This document shows, piece by piece, positions 57,324-64,000 of a stretch of 64,000 bases of DNA. The notes under the pieces were generated by a model. It saw nothing but the letters and a program-made list of their open reading frames with translations, had not been told where the DNA came from and did no database searches. Each line of letters starts with the position of its first letter. The stretch's first letter is position 1. Origin of the DNA: Burkholderiales bacterium UBA4615 (GTDB taxonomy: Bacteria > Pseudomonadota > Gammaproteobacteria > Burkholderiales > Burkholderiaceae_E); the NCBI GenBank assembly GCA_002386465.1, contig DGIT01000140.1, positions 94,029 through 158,028 on the forward strand, read 5' to 3'. The position numbers and the translations under genes were made by a program.

Positions 57324-58643
57324 ATGACCAAGACCCTGCATCTGGGCGCTTTCATGCGCCCTGTCGGCATCCATACCGCCTGGTGGCGTTACCCCGGCGC
57401 ACAGGCCGATGCCAACTTCAACCTCAAGCATCTGGTGAGCTTCATTCAGACGCTTGAGCGTGGCTGCTTCGATGCGTTCTTCATGGCCGACCACCTGGCC
57501 GTGCTGAACATGCCGATCGAAGCCCTGCGTCGCAGCGCCACGGTCACCTCGTTCGAGCCCCTCACCCTGCTCTCCAGCCTGGCAATGGTCAGCGAGCGCA
57601 TCGGGCTGGTGGCGACGGCCTCCACCACCTTCGATGAGCCGTATCACATCGCCCGCCGCTTCGCATCGCTCGATCACATCAGTGGCGGGCGTGCGGGCTG
57701 GAACATCGTCACTACCTCCAACCCCGATGCGGCGCTGAACTTCGGGATGACCGAGCACGTGGAGCACGATGAACGCTACCGGCGCGCCCATGAGTTTTTC
57801 GATGTAGTGACCGGCCTGTGGGACAGCTGGGCCGACGATGCCTGGCTGCGCGATCAGGACAGCGGCCTCTTTTTCGATGAGCGTCGGATGCATGTGCTTG
57901 ACCACCATGGCGAGCACCTGAACGTACGCGGGCCGCTGAACATCGCGCGACCCATCCAGGGCTGGCCGGTGATCGTGCAAGCGGGCGCATCAGAGGCCGG
58001 CAAAGATCTGGCTGCACGTACCGCTGAAGTGATCTTCGGCAGTAGTCGCACCATCGATGACGCCCGCCACTTTTATGCAGACATGCAGGCGCGTCTGCGT
58101 GAGGCAGGCCGCGCGCCCGGTGCACTGAAGGTTCTTCCCGGTGCGCTGGTGACGGTGGGGCGTAGCACGCAGGAGGCCGTCGACCGTCAGGCGCTGCTGG
58201 ACAGCCTGGTGCATGTGGAAAGCGCATTGCCTAATTTGTCGCTGCGCTTGGGGGTGGATGCTTCGCAGTTCGAGCTGGACGCCCCGCTGCCCGAGTTGCC
58301 GCGCACCAATGCCAGCCAGAGCGGTCAGGACGCACTGGTGGCACAAGCACGGCGCGAGTCGCTCACGGTGCGGCAACTGGCCCAGCGGGTGAGCGGCTAT
58401 GGCGGACTGAAGATGGTGGGCACCGCTTCAGAGATTGCGGACACGATGCAGCACTGGCTCGAGACCGAGGCCTGCGACGGCTTCAATGTCATGTTCCCCA
58501 CGGTGCCAGCGGGGCTCAACGATTTTGTCGACCTCGTGGTGCCAGAACTGCAGCGCCGCGGCATTTTCCGCACGGCTTATCAGGGCAGCACCCTGCGCGA
58601 TCACCTGGGGCTCACTCGCCCGCAGAACCGCTTCTTCGCCTAA
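57324..58643 (+). CDS. FMN-dependent monooxygenase, NtaA/SnaA/DszA family
   Basis: A 439-residue luciferase-like monooxygenase. KTLHLGAFMRPVGIHTAWWRYPGA and FDAFFMADHLAVL, then FEPLTLLSSLAMVSERIGLVATASTTFDEPYHIARRFASLDHISGGRAGWNIVTT, are hallmarks of the two-component reduced-flavin group (nitrilotriacetate and dibenzothiophene sulfone monooxygenases). It needs a separate flavin reductase, not seen here. Co-transcription with the dehydrogenase gene suggests one pathway; substrate unknown. Confidence 0.92.
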   Translation: MTKTLHLGAFMRPVGIHTAWWRYPGAQADANFNLKHLVSFIQTLERGCFDAFFMADHLAVLNMPIEALRRSATVTSFEPLTLLSSLAMVSERIGLVATASTTFDEPYHIARRFASLDHISGGRAGWNIVTTSNPDAALNFGMTEHVEHDERYRRAHEFFDVVTGLWDSWADDAWLRDQDSGLFFDERRMHVLDHHGEHLNVRGPLNIARPIQGWPVIVQAGASEAGKDLAARTAEVIFGSSRTIDDARHFYADMQARLREAGRAPGALKVLPGALVTVGRSTQEAVDRQALLDSLVHVESALPNLSLRLGVDASQFELDAPLPELPRTNASQSGQDALVAQARRESLTVRQLAQRVSGYGGLKMVGTASEIADTMQHWLETEACDGFNVMFPTVPAGLNDFVDLVVPELQRRGIFRTAYQGSTLRDHLGLTRPQNRFFA

Positions 58644-58654
58644 GCTCGCAACGC

Positions 58655-58673
58655 GGGCTCAGACATTGAGCCC
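58655..58673. terminator. 7-bp hairpin between convergent genes
   Basis: GGGCTCA-GACAT-TGAGCCC forms a perfect stem just after the monooxygenase stop. The convergent synthetase gene ends at 58723. It may end transcription from either side; there is no T tract. Confidence 0.35.
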
Positions 58674-58680
58674 CGTTCGG

Positions 58681-58708
58681 TGAGTCCATGTAGGTGAGCC
58701 CACGCAGG
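58681..58708. repeat. tandem 14-bp direct repeat
   Basis: TGAGTCCATGTAGG (58681-58694) is followed directly by TGAGCCCACGCAGG (58695-58708); the copies differ by three T/C changes. It lies in the 79-base gap between convergent genes and has no evident function. Confidence 0.5.
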
Positions 58709-58722
58709 TGGCCGACTTAGGC

Positions 58723-60282
<1,560 letters not shown>

Positions 60283-60472
60283 GGCGATATCTCCTGACAG
60301 CACATCTTAGCCGCGCGCGCCGCACTGCAAACTCGCTACCAGACTGATCGTGACACGCATGCCAGGACGCACCTGTAGGTGCCTGCACGAGCCTGCGCAC
60401 GTTTGCACAGGCTGCGGCCGGTCACAGTGAGGGTGCCTGCAGGGCTACCGTGGCCCGCACGCGAGGGCGCTA

Positions 60473-61435
60473 TCAGCTAGCCCTAAGATTCAGCTCGTTG
60501 GCGTAAGGCGCCATCCAGCGCAGATCGTCGGCAATCATCTTCGTCAGCGCTTCGGACGACGAACCCTTGGCCACCATTCCCTGCGCCATGTACTTGCTGG
60601 TCACATTGGAGTGCTTGAGCACATCATTCATGGTGCGATTGATCGATGCAACCGTGGCCGCAGGCGTGCCCGCGGGGACGGCAAATCCACCCCAATAGTC
60701 AAGCTGAGGCAAGTCCAGCCCCAGCTCCTTGTAGGTAGGCACATCGGGCGCCAGCGCCGAGCGCTGGTCAGTCATGACGGCCAGTACACGCACCTTGCCC
60801 TTGAACGGGATGATCAGCGGCAGCGCCGAAATGCACATCTGCAATTCGCCCTGCGCCAACGCCGTCATGGACTCCGGGCCACCCTTGAAGGCGATCACGG
60901 TGCCGGTCAGGTTCTGTTTACGCAGGAAGTTGGCGGCATGCAGGTGCCCCGCGCCCCCCACCACCGCACCATACGACAGCTTGTTGGGGTTGGCGCGGAT
61001 CCAGTCGGTGAGTTCCTTCACGCTGCGCCATGGCGAGGATTCACTGACGAAAATCGCGCCTGGCGTGCTGCCGCCCAGGCCAATCATGGCCAGCTGACGG
61101 TTCAGGTCATAACGCTGGAAGGTCGCCTGCGCAGCGGTCATCTCGCTGTTCAGGTGAATCCAGGTGTTGCCGTCGGCCGGCGCTGCAATGATTTGCTGCA
61201 TGCCGATCATGTACGAGCCGCCCGGGCGATTATCAACGGTCACGGCCTGCTTGGTCTGCGCCGTCCATTGTTCAGCAAAGATACGTACCGAATTGTCAGC
61301 CACACCGCCCGCTGGCAGCGGCACGATGATGCGAAGCGGTCTGCTCAGATCCTGAGCGCGAGCCGACAGGGCCGTCGATGCAGCCAGGGCAGCACCGGCC
61401 TGCAGCACGCGGCGTCGGTCGTTGATGAAAGACAT
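60473..61435 (-). CDS. tripartite tricarboxylate transporter binding protein (Bug family)
   Basis: A 320-residue periplasmic solute-binding protein. The signal peptide has a twin-arginine-like DRRRVLQAG and ends SARAQ. LRIIVPLPAGGVADNSVRIFAEQW and GGSYMIGMQQI are Bug (TctC) hallmarks. Bug proteins bind carboxylates and abound in Burkholderiales, mostly without own transporter genes, as here. It is between the synthetase and the kinase genes on the same strand. Confidence 0.93.
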   Translation of the reverse strand: MSFINDRRRVLQAGAALAASTALSARAQDLSRPLRIIVPLPAGGVADNSVRIFAEQWTAQTKQAVTVDNRPGGSYMIGMQQIIAAPADGNTWIHLNSEMTAAQATFQRYDLNRQLAMIGLGGSTPGAIFVSESSPWRSVKELTDWIRANPNKLSYGAVVGGAGHLHAANFLRKQNLTGTVIAFKGGPESMTALAQGELQMCISALPLIIPFKGKVRVLAVMTDQRSALAPDVPTYKELGLDLPQLDYWGGFAVPAGTPAATVASINRTMNDVLKHSNVTSKYMAQGMVAKGSSSEALTKMIADDLRWMAPYANELNLRAS

Positions 61436-61507
61436 GGAGTTTCTCCTTGGTTGGGTCTGTGCGAAGGGGGTGTGTTCATCGGTGATACGGATCATGGCAT
61501 TGCAACA

Positions 61508-61966
61508 TCAGAAGCGCCCAAGCTCCACGTGTCGCCGATCGGTCGATGCCACCAGCTCACGCCAGATCGCAGTCTCAAGTGCCTGCACGGCGGGTACGGT
61601 ACGGGGCTCGCTGCTTGTCTCGGTGTGAGCATGCAGATCGGTCAGCAGGGCGCGCAGACGGTGGTTGCTCACATCGAGCGCAGTGACCAGCAGGCTCTCG
61701 TCGTGGGAAGCCACCGCATCCTTCAGCCGCGCCAGCAAGTCCGCATCGTTCACCACCTGCAGCGCCTGCGCAAACACGGCTCGCATGGCCGCGTTCTCCT
61801 CCACCCGCCGCTGCACACCGCGCTCGAGTTCTTGCCTGACCACCGGCAGCAGCGCCACATGTCGCATGACAACCGCCTGCTCCCAGGAACCCGTCAAATT
61901 CGGCGCAACCTCCTCGAGCAGGTCGCGCACAAGCACTCCGAGATACACATCGCAGTCAGGCTTCAA
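61508..61966 (-). CDS. small protein coupled to kinase gene (DUF6285/LvaB-like)
   Basis: A 152-residue soluble, helical protein (PDCDVYLGVLVRDLLEEVAPNLTGSWEQAVVMRHVALLPVVRQEL). I chose a TTG start at 61966, whose TTGA overlaps the kinase stop, so the two are translated together. Small proteins paired with ACAD10/11-type kinases include LvaB of Pseudomonas putida, needed for LvaA kinase activity; I place this gene there by context and general shape (the DUF6285 group), not by any motif I can prove. Confidence 0.7.
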   Translation of the reverse strand: MKPDCDVYLGVLVRDLLEEVAPNLTGSWEQAVVMRHVALLPVVRQELERGVQRRVEENAAMRAVFAQALQVVNDADLLARLKDAVASHDESLLVTALDVSNHRLRALLTDLHAHTETSSEPRTVPAVQALETAIWRELVASTDRRHVELGRF

Positions 61967-63012
61967 GCGGCCTCCAAACGACCGAGCAATTCCAGCGTGG
62001 CGCGATCCTGGCTGTTGCACATCATCCAGGCGGCCAGCGCCATCATCGAATCGGTGACTGTACCGGACTGAAACTCCTTCGCCGCCGAGAGCCAGATGGC
62101 TTGCCCCTTAAGGCAATTGAAAACCTCCCACCAATGCAGGGACCGTAGGTCGGCCTTCAGCCCGCTCGCCGCCTCCCACAGAGCAATGGCCTGCTCGCGC
62201 GGCAACAATCCGCCACGTCGTTCATCACGATGAAAACACCACACGCGATTCAAACTCCAGGCGAGGTCTTCAAGCGGATCGCCCAGATGGACCATTTCCC
62301 AGTCGAGCACCGCGCGCAGCGTGCCCTGTGGGTCGATCATCAGATTGCCGGTGCGAAAGTCCCCATGCACCACCGACAACCGCGCCGGCGCCGCAGGCGG
62401 ATGTCGGCGCATCCAGCGGATCGCCGCACGCTGCACCGGTTGCGGTTCGAGCGCATCCGCCTCGAGGACCGCCTCCCAGTGGTCGAGCTCCTCGCGCCAG
62501 CATGCAGCGGGCACTGGTGCGGGCATGTGCTGCGTGAGCCCCAGGGCCTCAGGGTCTGCCGCGGCAATGCGACCCAGGATCGACCACTTCTGTTGCCCGA
62601 TGTGCCGATGATGCTGCACATACGGGGCCGCCATCAGTTTGAGCGGGCCCGCTTCCGCGCCCTCGATGGCTTGCATGATGAAAAAAGGCGAACCCAGCGC
62701 CTGCGCAGACGATTCGAGCCACAAGGGTTGCGGCACTGGCACATCGGTCCCGTGAAAGGCCTGCAGCGCCATGAATTCACGCTGCCGCTCGGTCTCGATC
62801 AGGCTGGAAACCGGATCCAGTCGCAGCACGAAGGCCTGAGGTGCGTCGGCGCGATCGCGTGCGTGCACCACGAACCGGTACGTGGCCCGCGACGCACCGC
62901 CTGCAATGCGCACGCAGGGATCAATCCGTACCGCTTCGCCCATCCGCTCAACCCACCAGGCTTCCAGACGTCTGGCGACCTGCCCGGGATCGAACGGGTC
63001 AGCGTGCGCCAT
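61963..63012 (-). CDS. APH-like phosphotransferase, ACAD10/11-N/LvaA type
   Basis: A 349-residue kinase-fold protein. VVHGDFRTGNLMID carries the catalytic Asp and the Asn/Asp for metal binding, and VLDWEMVHLGDPLEDLAW the second metal Asp. This form of the motif is typical of the kinase domain of ACAD10/ACAD11 and of LvaA, which phosphorylate 4-hydroxyacyl-CoA. It overlaps the upstream gene by 14 bases and the downstream one by four, so three genes form one translational unit. Substrate is inference. Confidence 0.88.
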   Translation of the reverse strand: MAHADPFDPGQVARRLEAWWVERMGEAVRIDPCVRIAGGASRATYRFVVHARDRADAPQAFVLRLDPVSSLIETERQREFMALQAFHGTDVPVPQPLWLESSAQALGSPFFIMQAIEGAEAGPLKLMAAPYVQHHRHIGQQKWSILGRIAAADPEALGLTQHMPAPVPAACWREELDHWEAVLEADALEPQPVQRAAIRWMRRHPPAAPARLSVVHGDFRTGNLMIDPQGTLRAVLDWEMVHLGDPLEDLAWSLNRVWCFHRDERRGGLLPREQAIALWEAASGLKADLRSLHWWEVFNCLKGQAIWLSAAKEFQSGTVTDSMMALAAWMMCNSQDRATLELLGRLEAA

Positions 63013-64000
63013 CGAGCAGGCCGTTCAACCCTGAAGGCGCATGCGGCCCCACGCACAACTGCTCAACAATCCCAAGTCCCGTGCGATTGCCTTCGTGCGC
63101 CCGCACAAGCTGCTGGATGTGTACGTTATGAAGATTCAGCGGATCCAGGTCGGCCGGACGCCAGCTGTCATGCCCGGTCGCCAGCTCGCCTTTCCAGACA
63201 CCATGGGACCACTGCGGGTGGCGATAACCCAGCCCCTTCATCTGAAAGAGCGCAAGCGGTTCCACTGTGATCACCCGCTGCTCGCCACCCGGCTCGACCA
63301 CGGTGAACGTGCCCTGCTGCATGCGACGCGTGCCGGGGTGATAGCGCAACTGGTGACTGACCTCGGTCATGCGCACGATCTGCGCGGCTGACGCCTGCGT
63401 CGATGCGCCCGGCTCAGGCAGCCCGAACGCTGCGCGCTTGCCCTCGGCATGCAGCGAACGCCCCTTCGCATCCTCGAACACGCACACATGGCTGCAGCCG
63501 TCGTCCCAATGAATCGGTGCCCACAGGAAAAAGATCTGCGGCGCCACATTGAGCGGCGCGCCACCCACGTCCGGTTCGCCCACCGGCCGGATACCCCAGG
63601 AGCGGTCGCGTGTTGCCCAGGTCTGCTCGGGGCGGATGTCCATGCGCTCACCGGCGCAGTCGATCCAGCCTTCCCAGCGACCGAACTGCGTGAATCGCGT
63701 GACATCCATGAACACGCGCTGTTCGCGCCGCAAGGTCTGACGCTCTTCTTCAAGCGGCATGCTGCGAGCGGTGAATGTGAGTGAACAGGCCAGCGCACTC
63801 TCGTTGGTCGTCAGACTGACCCTCAGGGTGCGCATCGGCTCCAGGATCTCGATGCGAAACGGCCCGACCTCGAGCACGTCGCGCTCGTCGGGTGCCCGCC
63901 GCGATCCATGAAAGGAGTACTGCACGCCGCGGTGCACAACACTGAACGCGCAATCCATGATGCGCCGGTTCGGATACAGGCCCAGCGCGATCCCGAAGTA
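62999..64000 (-). CDS. conserved protein of unknown function (5' end outside window)
   Basis: The frame is open through the window edge: codons before the ATG at 63958 read YFGIALGLYPNRRI and look like coding sequence, so the real start is beyond 64000. 334 residues are visible. It is mostly beta-strand, rich in Trp and His, without signal or membrane segment. A lipocalin-like fold of the AttH/CrtC type (as in DUF7064 proteins) is possible but not provable. Its overlap with the kinase gene ties it to the same pathway. Confidence 0.7.
   Translation of the reverse strand, partial: YFGIALGLYPNRRIMDCAFSVVHRGVQYSFHGSRRAPDERDVLEVGPFRIEILEPMRTLRVSLTTNESALACSLTFTARSMPLEEERQTLRREQRVFMDVTRFTQFGRWEGWIDCAGERMDIRPEQTWATRDRSWGIRPVGEPDVGGAPLNVAPQIFFLWAPIHWDDGCSHVCVFEDAKGRSLHAEGKRAAFGLPEPGASTQASAAQIVRMTEVSHQLRYHPGTRRMQQGTFTVVEPGGEQRVITVEPLALFQMKGLGYRHPQWSHGVWKGELATGHDSWRPADLDPLNLHNVHIQQLVRAHEGNRTGLGIVEQLCVGPHAPSGLNGLLDGAR

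Noticed and set aside
60303..60472. Small gene or mobile element remnant in the gap between the acyl-CoA synthetase start and the Bug protein end
   Set aside because: Only a short inverted repeat (GCACCT-GT-AGGTGC, 60369-60382) is seen; no open frame with coding character and no terminal repeats.

Overview
The window is a dense, GC-rich stretch of chromosome with about 70 protein genes and one tRNA. I see no phage, insertion sequence or CRISPR array. Gene content and order point to a betaproteobacterium, most likely order Burkholderiales: a petA-petB cytochrome bc1 operon, a his operon running into tatABC, an mla phospholipid-transport operon ending in yadGH-ibaG-murA, a kdsDC-lptCAB-rpoN-hpf-ptsN-hprK-rapZ chain, lolB-ispE-tRNA(Gln)-prs-rplY-pth, and a Bug-type solute-binding protein. 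I cannot name the genus. No stretch longer than about 300 bases lacks a gene.

Layout. 1-4300: petB (cut by the window edge) and petA, then mscL, a Nif3-family protein and a membrane-anchored HtrA protease. 4300-9700: a giant fused indolepyruvate ferredoxin oxidoreductase divergent from a cytochrome c gene that has an FNR-type site in front of it, then an SDR dehydrogenase. 9800-25000 (minus strand): in transcription order mlaF-E-D-A-C-B, yadG-yadH, ibaG, murA, hisG-D-B-H-A-F-I-E, a HIT protein, tatA-B-C. Many of these genes overlap by 1-4 bases. hisC is missing from the his run. 25000-27100: a CPA2 cation/proton antiporter. 27100-36000 (plus): Kdo and LPS-transport genes, sigma-54, hibernation factor, the nitrogen-PTS regulators and a Lon-N-domain protein. 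36000-40000 (minus): mutM, a dynamin-like GTPase and mutY. 40000-50240 (plus): TPR lipoprotein, lolB, ispE, tRNA-Gln, prs, rplY, pth, a patatin-like protein, a VanZ-like membrane protein, a secreted repeat protein and ychF. 50340-54590 (minus): an exported methyltransferase, a tiny Cys-rich protein, and a three-gene set of ABC-F ATPase, four-helix DUF4239-like membrane protein and a degenerate ABC ATPase. 54750-64000: a catabolic cluster with CaiB-type CoA transferase, acyl-CoA dehydrogenase, flavin monooxygenase, acyl-CoA synthetase, Bug binding protein, a small protein translationally coupled to an aminoglycoside-phosphotransferase-like kinase, and a protein running off the edge.

Functional themes. 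Much of the core is envelope biogenesis: lipid asymmetry (Mla), LPS (Kds/Lpt), lipoprotein sorting (LolB), peptidoglycan (MurA) and Tat export, which probably serves the Rieske protein. Points worth a second look: an MlaA homologue with no cysteine, so it cannot be a lipoprotein; an intrinsic-terminator-like hairpin between tatA and tatB; an FNR-box promoter for the cytochrome c gene; an ispE gene that ends inside tRNA-Gln; the coupled degenerate-ABC/DUF4239/ABC-F operon; and the kinase plus acyl-CoA dehydrogenase set, which resembles the levulinate (Lva) and ACAD10/11 4-hydroxyacyl-CoA pathway.
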